The notes: generated by a model not told the origin, from the letters alone. 49,905 nt of DNA from Oscillospiraceae bacterium (GCA_022508745.1 JAFLUP010000006.1:1-49905); one strand, 5' to 3'; positions 26,867 to 36,651 are shown, numbered from the stretch's first letter. A program made the numbers and translations.

Positions 26867-27880
26867 ATGAGCAACAACGGCATCATTTCCTTCTCCGGCG
26901 GATGCTTCATCGCAGAAACTGCGACCACCGTCGGAAAAAAGGAACGGCAAGGTCCCATGAACGGTTGGTTCGACGCTTCGGAAGAGGACGAATACTTCGG
27001 TCAAAGCACCTTTGAGCAGGCGGAAAGCGAGATGGTCCATCGGAACCTGCAGCTGCTTTTCACCAAAGCGAACCTACAGGAGGACACCGTGGGCGCAGTG
27101 CTGGGCGGCGATCTGGTCAATCAGTGCACCGGCACGAGCTTCGGCATCACGGGGCATAAGATCCCGTTTATCGGGCTGTACGGCGCCTGTTCCACCATCG
27201 CAGAAGGGCTGCTTCTGGGGGCTTCGCTGGTGAGCGGCGGACTCCTGCCCAGCGCCGTGGCACTGGCGTCCTCCCATTTCTGCACCGCGGAGCGGCAATA
27301 CCGCTTTCCGCCGGAATACGGAAACCAGCGCCCGCCCACCGCACAGAACACCGTCACCGGTGCAGGCGCGTTCCTGCTGACCCACGAGGACACGGGCGTC
27401 CGCGTTTCCGACGGCGTACTGGGTATGATCGTAGACGGCGGCATCACGGACGCAAACAACATGGGCGCGGCGATGGCGCCCGCAGCGGCGGACACCATCC
27501 TGCGCTATTTCGACCACAGCGGGCGCTCCCTTGCCGACTTCGACGCCATCGTCACCGGCGACTTGGGACAGGAGGGTCTGGAGCTGACCGACGAGCTGCT
27601 GCAAAAATGCGGGCTGGACATTGCCCCCAAGCACATGGACTGCGGCGTACTGATCTACGACGCGAAAAAGCAGGATATGCACGCCGGCGGAAGCGGCTGC
27701 GGATGTCTCGCATCGGTGCTGGGAGGGTATTTCTACCGCCGTCTGCGCCGCGGGGAGCTCAAACGCATCCTCGCCATCGGCACCGGCGCTTTGCTCAGCG
27801 CCAACAGCGCCCTGCAAAAGCTCTCCATCCCCTCTGTGGCACACGCGGTCTGTATCGAGAACGTGTGTAACACGCAATAG
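26867..27880 (+). CDS. spoVAD: Stage V sporulation protein AD
   Basis: 337 aa thiolase-fold; 'WFDASEEDEYFGQSTFEQAESEM', 'GDLVNQCTGTSFG'. Confidence 0.95.
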   Translation: MSNNGIISFSGGCFIAETATTVGKKERQGPMNGWFDASEEDEYFGQSTFEQAESEMVHRNLQLLFTKANLQEDTVGAVLGGDLVNQCTGTSFGITGHKIPFIGLYGACSTIAEGLLLGASLVSGGLLPSAVALASSHFCTAERQYRFPPEYGNQRPPTAQNTVTGAGAFLLTHEDTGVRVSDGVLGMIVDGGITDANNMGAAMAPAAADTILRYFDHSGRSLADFDAIVTGDLGQEGLELTDELLQKCGLDIAPKHMDCGVLIYDAKKQDMHAGGSGCGCLASVLGGYFYRRLRRGELKRILAIGTGALLSANSALQKLSIPSVAHAVCIENVCNTQ

Positions 27881-27900
27881 AAAGGAGGGACACGCAACCT

Positions 27901-28263
27901 ATGGATTGGCTGCAATTTTTAAACGCCTTTTGGGTGGGCGGTCTGATCTGCGTGGTGGCGCAGTTGTTGATCGACCTGACCAAGCTGACACCGGCACGCA
28001 TCCTGACCTGCTACGTCTGCGCGGGCGTGCTCCTCAGCGCCATCGGGCTGTACGGACCGCTCAAGGAATTCGCAGGGAGCGGCGCCGCCGTCCCGCTGAC
28101 CGGGTTCGGTCACGCGCTGGCGGAGGGCGTGCGGGAATCCGTGAAAACCGACGGACTGCTGGGCGCACTCTCCGGCGGGCTTGCCGCCGCCGCGACCGGC
28201 ATTTCCGCCTCTCTGTTCTTCGCGCTGATCTGGAGTCTACTGTTCAAATCCAGACAAAAATAG
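27901..28263 (+). CDS. spoVAE: Stage V sporulation protein AE
   Basis: 120 aa; 'FWVGGLICVVAQLLIDLTKLTPARILTCYVCAGVLLS', 'GSGAAVPLTGFGHALAEGV'. Confidence 0.94.
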   Translation: MDWLQFLNAFWVGGLICVVAQLLIDLTKLTPARILTCYVCAGVLLSAIGLYGPLKEFAGSGAAVPLTGFGHALAEGVRESVKTDGLLGALSGGLAAAATGISASLFFALIWSLLFKSRQK

Positions 28264-28273
28264 GAAAACGATA

Positions 28274-28298
28274 GGGGGAGACACGGCTTGTCTCCCCC
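28274..28298. terminator. Hairpin between convergent spoVAE and XRE genes
   Basis: gggggagac (28274-28282) / gtctccccc (28290-28298); no strong T-run. Confidence 0.5.
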
Positions 28299-28316
28299 AT
28301 AATGGATATGTGCGTA

Positions 28317-28664
28317 TTAAAAAGTAGGATTTCCCTCTTTGAGCATGACATCCAAGATTCCCAGCAGCATCCGTTTCTGGCTGGCGCTCAAACGGTCGTA
28401 TTTTTCCGTCAACTCGCTTTTCAGATAGCCGCTGTCGCTGGTGGCGGAATCAGAGAGAAATCGTGTGAGATCACAATCCAATGCCGCGCCGATACGCGCA
28501 AGCAGGTCAAGGCTGACCTTCGTTACCCCGCGTTCGACCTGACTGACATATCCAACGCTGACCGACAGCGTTTCGGCAAGATTCTCCTGCGTCAACTTGA
28601 TCTCCCGCCGCCGCGCCTTGATTTTGGCGCCGATCAGACTATAATCCACATACATCGGTATCAT
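28317..28664 (-). CDS. XRE family transcriptional regulator
   Basis: 'IKARRREIKLTQENLAETLSVSVGYVSQVERG' HTH. Confidence 0.9.
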   Translation of the reverse strand: MIPMYVDYSLIGAKIKARRREIKLTQENLAETLSVSVGYVSQVERGVTKVSLDLLARIGAALDCDLTRFLSDSATSDSGYLKSELTEKYDRLSASQKRMLLGILDVMLKEGNPTF

Positions 28665-28754
28665 CCTTCCGTCCTCTTATACCTTCCTTTTTAATATTGC
28701 CATCAAAAACGGATATATTTAAGATATTTATAACTATAATTTTACCTATCGCTA

Positions 28755-28783
28755 TTGACAAATGAAAAAAAACATGCTATACT
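28755..28783 (+). promoter_or_regulatory. Sigma-A promoter P1
   Basis: TTGACA (28755-28760), 17 nt, TATACT (28778-28783); adjacent palindrome TGTATACA. Confidence 0.75.
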
Positions 28784-28861
28784 GTATACACGAGACGAAA
28801 GCGGAGAAACATTGTCAAAATATAACTTAAACATATTTTAATAGAAATGTATGCCCGTCCA

Positions 28862-28890
28862 TTGACTTCCGACAAAAAATATGCTATACT
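28862..28890 (+). promoter_or_regulatory. Sigma-A promoter P2
   Basis: TTGACT (28862-28867), 17 nt, TATACT (28885-28890). Confidence 0.75.
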
Positions 28891-28923
28891 CTAACAACAA
28901 AAATGAAAAAGGAGTACATAACC

Positions 28924-29718
28924 ATGAAAAAACTGAAACTGATCGTCAGCCTTCTGATGATCGCAGCGCTCCTCGTTATGGCGGTGAGCTGTGACGACGA
29001 GGGGGATCCTGCCACAGAAACCGTCGATCCTTCCGGTGAATCGAACGGTACGGTAACTGACGACAGCAAAACGCCGAACGAAGCAGAAACGTCCAATCCT
29101 GCAAGCGAGGGCAACGTGCCCTCCAATGACGCCAAAACCATTGTCGGCAAATGGGATTGCAATTGGGATATGAGCGGCCTGTTCAACATGATGTTCTCCA
29201 TGATGGATGAAACCATGGGCGAATATGTTCATATTGAGAAGCTGGACTTCCCCATGCACTTCACCTTTGGTGAGGACGGCACCTATACCGTCGTTTCGGA
29301 TCGGGACACGATCAAGGAATCCATGTCGGGAATGGTGGAGGACCTTGTCGACGGCCTCAACCAGTACTTTGAGCACGTGATCGGCGAAAACGAGATGAAC
29401 ATGACCGTCGAGGATCTGCTGGCTGTCTCCGGTTTCAATTCCATGGACGAATATCTGGACGCCATGATGAGCGGCTTCGAAGACACCGCCGAGGCGTATG
29501 AAACCTCCGGCAAGTGGACCATCGAGGACGGAAAGCTGTGCATCCTCGAGGAAGAGGACGGAGTTGAGATGAAGTCCGTCTACACCTACGAGCTCACCGG
29601 CAATCAACTGAAGCTGCTGGACGTGACCGTCGATGGCGAGGGAATGGAAGGCATGGAGGATATGCTCGGCGCACTGATGGAAGGCATGTTCCCCATGATC
29701 CTGATCAGAGCGGAGTAA
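28924..29718 (+). CDS. Hypothetical lipoprotein
   Basis: 'MKKLKLIVSLLMIAALLVMAVSCDDEGD' lipobox; SD aaaggag upstream. Confidence 0.82.
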   Translation: MKKLKLIVSLLMIAALLVMAVSCDDEGDPATETVDPSGESNGTVTDDSKTPNEAETSNPASEGNVPSNDAKTIVGKWDCNWDMSGLFNMMFSMMDETMGEYVHIEKLDFPMHFTFGEDGTYTVVSDRDTIKESMSGMVEDLVDGLNQYFEHVIGENEMNMTVEDLLAVSGFNSMDEYLDAMMSGFEDTAEAYETSGKWTIEDGKLCILEEEDGVEMKSVYTYELTGNQLKLLDVTVDGEGMEGMEDMLGALMEGMFPMILIRAE

Positions 29719-29741
29719 AACACAATCCATAAACACACGAA

Positions 29742-29776
29742 AAGCCGGGCGCTGCAAAAGCGTCCGGCTTGTTTTA
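29742..29776 (+). terminator. Rho-independent terminator
   Basis: aagccgggcgc (29742-29752) / gcgtccggctt (29760-29770) then gtttta. Confidence 0.8.
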
Positions 29777-29784
29777 TGTTTTGG

Positions 29785-30774
29785 TCACGAGTCGTCGTCG
29801 GTTTTCATGACGACTTGACAGATGCTATGGATCGCCGCATACACAACGCCGGCGATGGGCCAGATGATCCAGCTTCTCCCCCAATCGCCGGTGAGGAAAC
29901 TCCAGATCAGGTAGGCGGCGGTGATCACCGTCCAGTATGCGCTTTCGATGGCCTCCTCCCGCTTTTTTGACCGGGTTTTGGGGGCATACTCCCCTTTTTT
30001 CAGCAGTCTTTGCATCCCCGTCCGGCGCACGCCGGCGAGCACGAACCAGAATACCGCCACGGAGACGATCCACAACAAGGCGCAGATGGAAAGCATGATC
30101 AGCTGCTCGTTGCCGATAAAGGAACAGGCGATCACCGGCGTCGGGGAAAGGATACAGAGGACGATGCCGGCGGTATTGAAAGCCGCGTATCTGCCGCGGA
30201 ACTGTTTCTCCGCATCCCGCACCGCCTCAGCCGCATCCGCATCCAGCGTAAACTCCCCCGTTTCCAGAAAGAGGTAGGGTCCATTCCGAAAGCCGCAGAA
30301 CAGGAACAGCCCGACGGCGAAAGCGACCAACACCAGAAGCGAGGCGATCCCGGTAAAAACGGCGATCGACTCCGAAAGCAGCGGCGGAGCGGTGGTGGTC
30401 GCCGCGATCAGAAGCAGCAGCGGCGTTGCCGCGACCACGCAAAGAAAGACGCCCACGGCGATCAGGAGAGACGCGCGGCGGCGGGACAGCAAGTACCCCT
30501 CTGCCTCCTGCAGGGATACGCGCCGGAGCGGGATGGCAGGCTCCTGTGCAGGCGGGGCGTCGGAAGGAGCCTCCGTCTGCCCGTCGATCAAAAGATAGTC
30601 TGTCGTCACACCGAATACCTGCGCCAACTGCACGATGCGTTCCGATTCGGGGAGCGACTGTCCGCTCTCCCATTTGGAGATCGCCTGCCGGGAGACGTCC
30701 AGCTTTTCCGCCAGTTCTTCCTGCGACCAGCCGTTTTGCTTGCGCAGGAGTATGAGTTTTTCAGAAAATTTCAT
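29785..30774 (-). CDS. XRE family regulator with C-terminal transmembrane domain
   Basis: 'MKFSEKLILLRKQNGWSQEELAEKLDVSRQAISKWESGQSLPESERIVQLAQVFGVTTDYLL' HTH plus several TM helices. Confidence 0.88.
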   Translation of the reverse strand: MKFSEKLILLRKQNGWSQEELAEKLDVSRQAISKWESGQSLPESERIVQLAQVFGVTTDYLLIDGQTEAPSDAPPAQEPAIPLRRVSLQEAEGYLLSRRRASLLIAVGVFLCVVAATPLLLLIAATTTAPPLLSESIAVFTGIASLLVLVAFAVGLFLFCGFRNGPYLFLETGEFTLDADAAEAVRDAEKQFRGRYAAFNTAGIVLCILSPTPVIACSFIGNEQLIMLSICALLWIVSVAVFWFVLAGVRRTGMQRLLKKGEYAPKTRSKKREEAIESAYWTVITAAYLIWSFLTGDWGRSWIIWPIAGVVYAAIHSICQVVMKTDDDS

Positions 30775-30890
30775 CTGTGCTTCCTCCTTGTTTTCTGGCG
30801 TCAGTATCGCATATTTTTCGGTCGCATACCACCAAGTTGTGCTGGAAATTGCGCAACTACAGGTTGCATTTTCTGTTTTTTGGGATCTTT

Positions 30891-32219
30891 TCAGTATCCG
30901 TACCGTTTTTTCCGCGCCGCAATGAAGAGGAGCGTGACCAGAAACGCCATGCCTTCCGCCGCCACGACGGAGACCCAGATGCCGTCGATCCCCAACCACA
31001 AGGGCAGCAGCAGCACCGCCGCCACCTGGAACACCAGCGTACGCAGGAAGGAGATCACGGCGGAGACCAACCCGTTATTGAGCGCCGTAAAGAAGGAGGA
31101 GCCGTAGATCGCCACGCCGGCAAACAGGAAGGAGAAGGAGAACAATCGGAAGGCCCGCAGCGTCAAATCCAGCAGCGCTTCGTCGTATCCGACAAACAGA
31201 AGGGACAGCGGTTTCGCCAACGCCTCCGCAACGCCCAGCATCCCCACCGAGCAGATGCCGATCAGCAGCAGGCTTTTCCGCAGCAGATTTTTCAGCTCCT
31301 CGCGGTTCCCTGCGCCGTAATGGAAGCCGATGAGGGGCGCCGTGCCGATGGAATACCCGATAAAGGCGGAAATGAAAACGAAGTTGACATACATCAACAC
31401 GCCATAGGCGGAAACGCCGTCCGCACCGGCGTGGTGCAGCAGTTGGAGGTTATACAGCATACTCACCAGCGACATGGAGACGTTGCTCATCAGCTCTGAG
31501 GAGCCGTTGGCGCAGGCGCGGAGCAGCGCACGCACCTCCAAACGGGTTTTCGTCAGCCGCAAACGGCTGCGGTTGGGGCGCAGGAAGTAGATCACCGGGA
31601 CCACACCGCCCACCGTCTGGCTGAGAATGGTAGCGCCGGCGGCGCCCGCAAGTCCCCAACCGAAACCGGCGACGAACAGCGCGTCCAGCACCATGTTGGT
31701 CACGCCGGCGAACACGGTGACGACAAAGCCCAGCTGCGGCTTTTCCGCCGCAACGAAAAAGCTCTGAAACTCCTGCTGGAGCATGAAACAGGGCATCCCT
31801 ATCAGCAGGACCGTTCCATACAGCACGCAGTGATCGATCATGCTCTCGTCCGCACCCAAAAGACCCGCGACGGGACGGATCACGGCGATCCCCACCAAAG
31901 CGATGATCACACCCGTGACGATGGAAACATAAACGAACAGGGAGAAGCGCCGGTTGGCTTTTTCGCCTTCCCCCTCCCCCATGTTTTTGGAAACAAGCGC
32001 GCTGCCCCCCGTGCCCAGCATGAAGCCGACGGTACCGAGGATCATCACAAAGGGCCAGATCAGATTCAACGCGGAAAACTCCGTTTTCCCAACAAAATTG
32101 GAAACGAAGTAGCCGTCCACCACGCCGTAGACAGAGGTGAAGATCATCATGGCGATGGAGGGCAGGGTGAAGCGCAGCAGCTTGCGATAGGTAAAATGGT
32201 CAGAAAGTTGGATACGCAT
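30891..32219 (-). CDS. MATE family efflux transporter
   Basis: 442 aa polytopic; 'LPSIAMMIFTSVYGVVDGYFVSNFVG', 'GTGGSALVSKNMGEGE'. Confidence 0.93.
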   Translation of the reverse strand: MRIQLSDHFTYRKLLRFTLPSIAMMIFTSVYGVVDGYFVSNFVGKTEFSALNLIWPFVMILGTVGFMLGTGGSALVSKNMGEGEGEKANRRFSLFVYVSIVTGVIIALVGIAVIRPVAGLLGADESMIDHCVLYGTVLLIGMPCFMLQQEFQSFFVAAEKPQLGFVVTVFAGVTNMVLDALFVAGFGWGLAGAAGATILSQTVGGVVPVIYFLRPNRSRLRLTKTRLEVRALLRACANGSSELMSNVSMSLVSMLYNLQLLHHAGADGVSAYGVLMYVNFVFISAFIGYSIGTAPLIGFHYGAGNREELKNLLRKSLLLIGICSVGMLGVAEALAKPLSLLFVGYDEALLDLTLRAFRLFSFSFLFAGVAIYGSSFFTALNNGLVSAVISFLRTLVFQVAAVLLLPLWLGIDGIWVSVVAAEGMAFLVTLLFIAARKKRYGY

Positions 32220-32225
32220 AAACCC

Positions 32226-32816
32226 TCAAAGTGTTTGCTCCACGCCGGGACGGATATACAGGGCGGAGGGGGTGACGAACTGCTTCGCCCGCTCCTCATC
32301 GTACAGCTTGCCCGGAGCGATATGGCAGGGCACCGTGTGCCTTGCTTGGATCAACTCCGCGCAGGCGACGGCTTCCGGGATGTCCATGTTATACACGCCG
32401 TCGCCGGGCAGGAAGGCATAGTCGATCCCGCGGGAAGCGAGGGACGCCATCTGTTCAGTGGTGGACGTATCCCCTGCGAAGTAGAGCAGCAGACCGTCCG
32501 CTTCGATCAGGTAGCCGACGCAGGAGGCACGGTCATGGTTGCGGTTGTAGGCTTCCACCGCCTCCACCTTCGCGCCGCAGAGCGTGACGGTGCGGTACAC
32601 GCCGTTTTGCAGCGCGTCCGTGTTTTGCCAGACCACGCAAGTCTCCTTGCGGGCGGGCAGATCGACACAGTTATGGTCGTGGTGCTGGTGGGTCACAAGA
32701 ATCACGTCGGCGGGGCGGTCGTAGCCCTCCCCTGCAAACGGGTCGATGTAGAAAACGGCGCCGCTTTGCAGCGTCAGGCGAAAGCTGCCGTGTCCTTGAT
32801 AAAAAATGGTAGCCAT
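32226..32816 (-). CDS. MBL fold metallo-hydrolase (UlaG-like)
   Basis: 'MATIFYQGHGSFRL', 'DVILVTHQHHDHN'. Confidence 0.88.
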   Translation of the reverse strand: MATIFYQGHGSFRLTLQSGAVFYIDPFAGEGYDRPADVILVTHQHHDHNCVDLPARKETCVVWQNTDALQNGVYRTVTLCGAKVEAVEAYNRNHDRASCVGYLIEADGLLLYFAGDTSTTEQMASLASRGIDYAFLPGDGVYNMDIPEAVACAELIQARHTVPCHIAPGKLYDEERAKQFVTPSALYIRPGVEQTL

Positions 32817-32833
32817 AAACGTTCCTCCAAAAG

Positions 32834-33385
32834 TTAAGACTTGTTTCGTTCCAATACGGAAAGCCAGCAATCCTTCACGACGCCATATTGGGTTTCGTAT
32901 TTGATCAGCTTGAGATGACGGAAACCGCATTTTTCCTGCACGCGCTTGGATCGCTCATTGTCTGTGAAATGCCCGCAGACGAGAAAATCCAGCTTCAGCG
33001 TTTCAAATGCGTAACGGATTACGGCGTTCACCGCTTCCGGCATCAGCCCTCTCCCCCAGTACGCTTTGGAAAGCACATAGCCCAGCTCTCTGCCGGTTTT
33101 CTCCTGATATGCGGGCAATTCCGTTTCGTCGTATTCTTCAATGCCCAAGGAGCCGATCACCTTGCCCTCGTATTCGATGGCAAAGGTTTTCTTTCCCGCG
33201 ATGAACAGACCAAGGATCTCACGGGATTTCTCTATGTCTTTGTGCGGCAGCCAGCCAGCCATTTGCCCGACGCCCTCCACCGACGCGTATTCGTAAAAGT
33301 CGTCCAGATCGTCCGGTCCCCACGGCCGCAAGGTCAGGCGCTCGGTTTTTAATATGACGTTGGAAATGTCAATGGTTGCGTTCAT
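32834..33385 (-). CDS. GNAT family N-acetyltransferase
   Basis: 'LKTERLTLRPWGPDDLDDFYEYAS', 'ELGYVLSKAYWGRGLMPEAVNAVIRYAFE'. Confidence 0.93.
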   Translation of the reverse strand: MNATIDISNVILKTERLTLRPWGPDDLDDFYEYASVEGVGQMAGWLPHKDIEKSREILGLFIAGKKTFAIEYEGKVIGSLGIEEYDETELPAYQEKTGRELGYVLSKAYWGRGLMPEAVNAVIRYAFETLKLDFLVCGHFTDNERSKRVQEKCGFRHLKLIKYETQYGVVKDCWLSVLERNKS

Positions 33386-33397
33386 CTTTTCTTCTCC

Positions 33398-33886
33398 CTA
33401 CACGCTTCCGTTGCACGCGTCAAACACCAACGCGACCATCAGTGCGTCCAGTTCGTTCACGTCCGGCGAAATGCGGATCTCATAGGTCTCTCCCCATGTC
33501 CTCCATTGTTTGGAGACGACGACAACAGTGCGTTCGCTGTCCGTAAACTCGCAATCGTTTTCATAGAATTCCCCCGCCTTCTGCACCGCTTGCCAGCCGA
33601 GCCCCCGCACCGTGTAGGTCTGCGGGAAACATTTATGCGTCAGTGTCATGTCGCCAACGTCCACACCTCCGCGGCGCAACGTATAGCATGGCGGAGAAGA
33701 AAGCTCCTTTAATTGAACGACGGCGCACTCGGTCCCCGCAAGGTCGTACACGCGAAACCGCCAAGACCTGCTCCACCTCCGGGAAAGCGTTCCCTTCACG
33801 GTGTATCGCTCGTTTCCCGCTTCGTCATACACGGTAAAGCGGTCGTACGCGGAAACGGGTTTCTTTTTGAGATACAGGTTCATCAA
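33398..33886 (-). CDS. LURP-one-related / YxjI-like protein
   Basis: 'LYLKKKPVSAYDRFTVYDEAGNERYTVKG' LOR-type N-terminus. Confidence 0.65.
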   Translation of the reverse strand: MMNLYLKKKPVSAYDRFTVYDEAGNERYTVKGTLSRRWSRSWRFRVYDLAGTECAVVQLKELSSPPCYTLRRGGVDVGDMTLTHKCFPQTYTVRGLGWQAVQKAGEFYENDCEFTDSERTVVVVSKQWRTWGETYEIRISPDVNELDALMVALVFDACNGSV

Positions 33887-34254
33887 GATCCCTCTCTTCC
33901 CTCCAAAATGAGGTCGGCAAGTTCGGCAAACGGGATGGCGTGGGAACCGATTTGCAGCACACGGGAAAGCAGATCCACGTCGGAGACGACGCCCGTTAAC
34001 TGCACATACTCCTGCCTTTCCCCATCATACCAAACCGCCGTCACCACGTCCCCGCGCTGGGAAGCAAGCAGCGTTCGGTTGATGGATTCCGCCTGCTCGT
34101 CGGAAAGTTCCTTTCTGGGAACCGGGAGATGCTCCTTTTTCGCCAGCGCTTCCGACAGCCCTTTCAGCGCGGCAAAGGGGGAAAACTGCTTCGCCCGCTC
34201 GGAAATCGGCATAGGGGTCGCGGGCTTTTTCTTTTCGCTCGACTTATTCGCCAC
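33883..34254 (-). CDS. YolD-like family protein
   Basis: 'PISERAKQFSPFAALKGL', 'YVQLTGVVSDVD'; overlaps a Y-family polymerase gene. Confidence 0.8.
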   Translation of the reverse strand: MANKSSEKKKPATPMPISERAKQFSPFAALKGLSEALAKKEHLPVPRKELSDEQAESINRTLLASQRGDVVTAVWYDGERQEYVQLTGVVSDVDLLSRVLQIGSHAIPFAELADLILEGREGS

Positions 34255-35524
34255 TCTTATGCCCTCCGATCTGCCGGTTGCGGTCCCGGGCGGTGGCGGC
34301 GTCTTCCAGACTCATCCCCTTGAGGATGGCGTTCTTGCCGTACTTCTTTTTCAGCTCTAACACCGTATGTTGTAGGGTACGGCTGCGTTCCAGCGCCGCA
34401 GGGTCGTCGAACAGGCTGTATTGATAGGTTCCGGTGTCTGAAATCACCCGGTTGCAGGTGATGTTGATCCTCCGGATGGGCAGACGCGGGTTGACGATGC
34501 GCCGGTACAGGGTCACGATCGCCGGAAGCAGCAGGGTATCCGCGTTGGTGGAGTCTGCAAGGGAGGCGCTCCCCCGCGCGGAATCTATATGCAGTTGGTT
34601 GGAATACCCGACGTGCAGAGTCAGGGAGGAGGTGGTCACCTCTTTGTCCACCATTTCCAGACAGAGCTGATCCATCATCTCCCGGACGATCAATTCCCCT
34701 TCCTCGAAGGCATAGTCCCGCATCAACACCTGTCCGCTGGTCAAACAGTTGGTTTTGGAGTGGTAAGCCCTGATATCCGCGATGGTGGTGGGTTCCCGCC
34801 CCCACGCGTGGTCGATCAGCAGTTCCGCGTCCACGCCGAAGATGCGATAAAGGGTATCCTCCGATGCATGCGCCACCGCGCCCATGGTATACAGCCCGTG
34901 TTCCTCCAAACGCCGCGCCGTACCGGGGCCGATGCGCCAGAAGTCCGTCAGCGGGCGGTGATCCCACATGGTACGGCAGTAGCTCTCTTCGTCCAGTATG
35001 CCGATGAAGTCGGACGCGTGCTTGGCAGTGATATCCAGCGCGATCTTCGCCAGATACAGGTTGGTGCCGACGCCGCAGGTGGCGCGCACGCCGACTTTGG
35101 TCGCGACGTCTTCCATGATGCGTTTTGCAAGTCCTTTTGCGTCCGTTTGGTAGAGGGTCAAATACTGCGTCACATCCAAAAACGCTTCGTCGATGGAATA
35201 CACATGGATATCCTCCGGCGAAACGTAGGTCAGATAGACGGCGTAGATCTCCGCCGCGTAGTCGATATACTTCTGCATACGGGGAGGCGCCATGATATAT
35301 TGAATCCCGCGGGGGATCTCGAACACGCGGCAACGGTTACGCACCCCCAGCGCCTTCAAGGAAGGGCTGACCGCGAGACAGATGGTTTTGTCCGACCGTT
35401 CCGGGTCCGCCACCACGAGGTTGGTGGTCATGGGGTCCAGCCCCCGCTCCACGCACTCCACGGAAGCATAGAAGGACTTCAGGTCGATACAGAGATATTG
35501 CCTGTTTTCCGTGGCGCTCGCCAC
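34244..35524 (-). CDS. Y-family DNA polymerase (UvrX/ImpB-like)
   Basis: 'YLCIDLKSFYASVECVERGLDPMTTNLVVADPERSDKTICLAVSPSLK', 'VYSIDEAFLDVT', 'ATCGVGTNLYLAKIALDITAKH'. Confidence 0.94.
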   Translation of the reverse strand: MASATENRQYLCIDLKSFYASVECVERGLDPMTTNLVVADPERSDKTICLAVSPSLKALGVRNRCRVFEIPRGIQYIMAPPRMQKYIDYAAEIYAVYLTYVSPEDIHVYSIDEAFLDVTQYLTLYQTDAKGLAKRIMEDVATKVGVRATCGVGTNLYLAKIALDITAKHASDFIGILDEESYCRTMWDHRPLTDFWRIGPGTARRLEEHGLYTMGAVAHASEDTLYRIFGVDAELLIDHAWGREPTTIADIRAYHSKTNCLTSGQVLMRDYAFEEGELIVREMMDQLCLEMVDKEVTTSSLTLHVGYSNQLHIDSARGSASLADSTNADTLLLPAIVTLYRRIVNPRLPIRRINITCNRVISDTGTYQYSLFDDPAALERSRTLQHTVLELKKKYGKNAILKGMSLEDAATARDRNRQIGGHKSGE

Positions 35525-35558
35525 TTTCGATGCCCCCTTTTTCTGGTTCTGAAAAGCG

Positions 35559-36023
35559 TTATTTCCAATCTTTTAGGAAATCCTTATCCCATGTGGTTCT
35601 ATAAGCACGAACATAACCTTTCCAGAAATACTTCGGTACTTGATAGTGATTTTCCGCAAGCATGGTCGGAAGGTTGTGGATGCAGTCTGCAAGCGCAGTG
35701 ATCTGTTCTTTGTTCCCTTCCAAAAGAACCTTGTGCAGAGAATGATTGACCGCCAACAGCAGATCGTATATCCTATCGTCTTTCAGCAGTTCCGGAAAAT
35801 ATACATATGCATTTTGCACGAACACAAAGCCATACCGTTCCGCATCCAGACCGTCGATGGAGGACAATGCGGTGCGGAACTGGTTCGGTTGATGGTTGGT
35901 TTCTCTCTGCTGAAGTACATCCAGCACCTTATCGATTATCTGCGTATTCAGTTGATCGTCCGGGTAAGCGCGTATGAAAATATAGATCTGCGAAAGATCG
36001 TAAAGATCATAAATGTGCAGCAT
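35559..36023 (-). CDS. Hypothetical protein
   Basis: 'MLHIYDLYDLSQIYIFIRAYPDDQLNTQI...' about 154 aa; ATG at 36023. Confidence 0.6.
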   Translation of the reverse strand: MLHIYDLYDLSQIYIFIRAYPDDQLNTQIIDKVLDVLQQRETNHQPNQFRTALSSIDGLDAERYGFVFVQNAYVYFPELLKDDRIYDLLLAVNHSLHKVLLEGNKEQITALADCIHNLPTMLAENHYQVPKYFWKGYVRAYRTTWDKDFLKDWK

Positions 36024-36060
36024 AGTATTTCCTCCGTTCGGATCTGTCGTGCGCTTGTTC

Positions 36061-36651
36061 TCAATGACGTCCAATATACCGCAGCACCGTATGTCGATAC
36101 TGCAAATAGCGTTCCCCAAATGTGTCTTTCAGAAACCGTTCCTCCTGCAAAATTTGCAGATGCAACATCACAATCGCAAACAGGGCAAACGCCAGATGCG
36201 CCGGATGAAAAAACGCGAGCAGCAGTCCGAGATACAGCAGATCGAACCCCAAAAAGGCGGGATTGCGACTAAATCGGTAGATCCCGACGGTCACCAGTTC
36301 GGTTTTGTCGGTCACGGAAATGCCCGCCCGCCAGCTTTCGCGCATGGTTTGCATCGCCAGAACAAAGATCGAAACGCCACAAGCGGCGACGGCGATCCCG
36401 CCCCAGCGCAGCACGTTTTGCCGGAGCCCTACGTTCCAAAGGATACAAAGCAATTCCGCCGGAACCACCGCATAGGTGGCGAGCTTCATCAGCCGCTCGA
36501 TGACCAGCGTCTTTTTTGATTTCTTTCCCCTGCCGATCTGATCCGTTGTCACGCCTTTGCGTTTCTGAAAAAGCAGCTTTGCAAAATATGCGGCGTAAAA
36601 GACCGCCAGAAGCATCAAAGCGGCGATCCGCAAGAGCAAATCCTCACGCAT
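36061..36651 (-). CDS. Isoprenylcysteine carboxyl methyltransferase-like membrane protein
   Basis: 'TVGIYRFSRNPAFLGFDLLYLGLLL', 'LQEERFLKDTFGERYLQYRHTVLRYI'. Confidence 0.85.
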   Translation of the reverse strand: MREDLLLRIAALMLLAVFYAAYFAKLLFQKRKGVTTDQIGRGKKSKKTLVIERLMKLATYAVVPAELLCILWNVGLRQNVLRWGGIAVAACGVSIFVLAMQTMRESWRAGISVTDKTELVTVGIYRFSRNPAFLGFDLLYLGLLLAFFHPAHLAFALFAIVMLHLQILQEERFLKDTFGERYLQYRHTVLRYIGRH

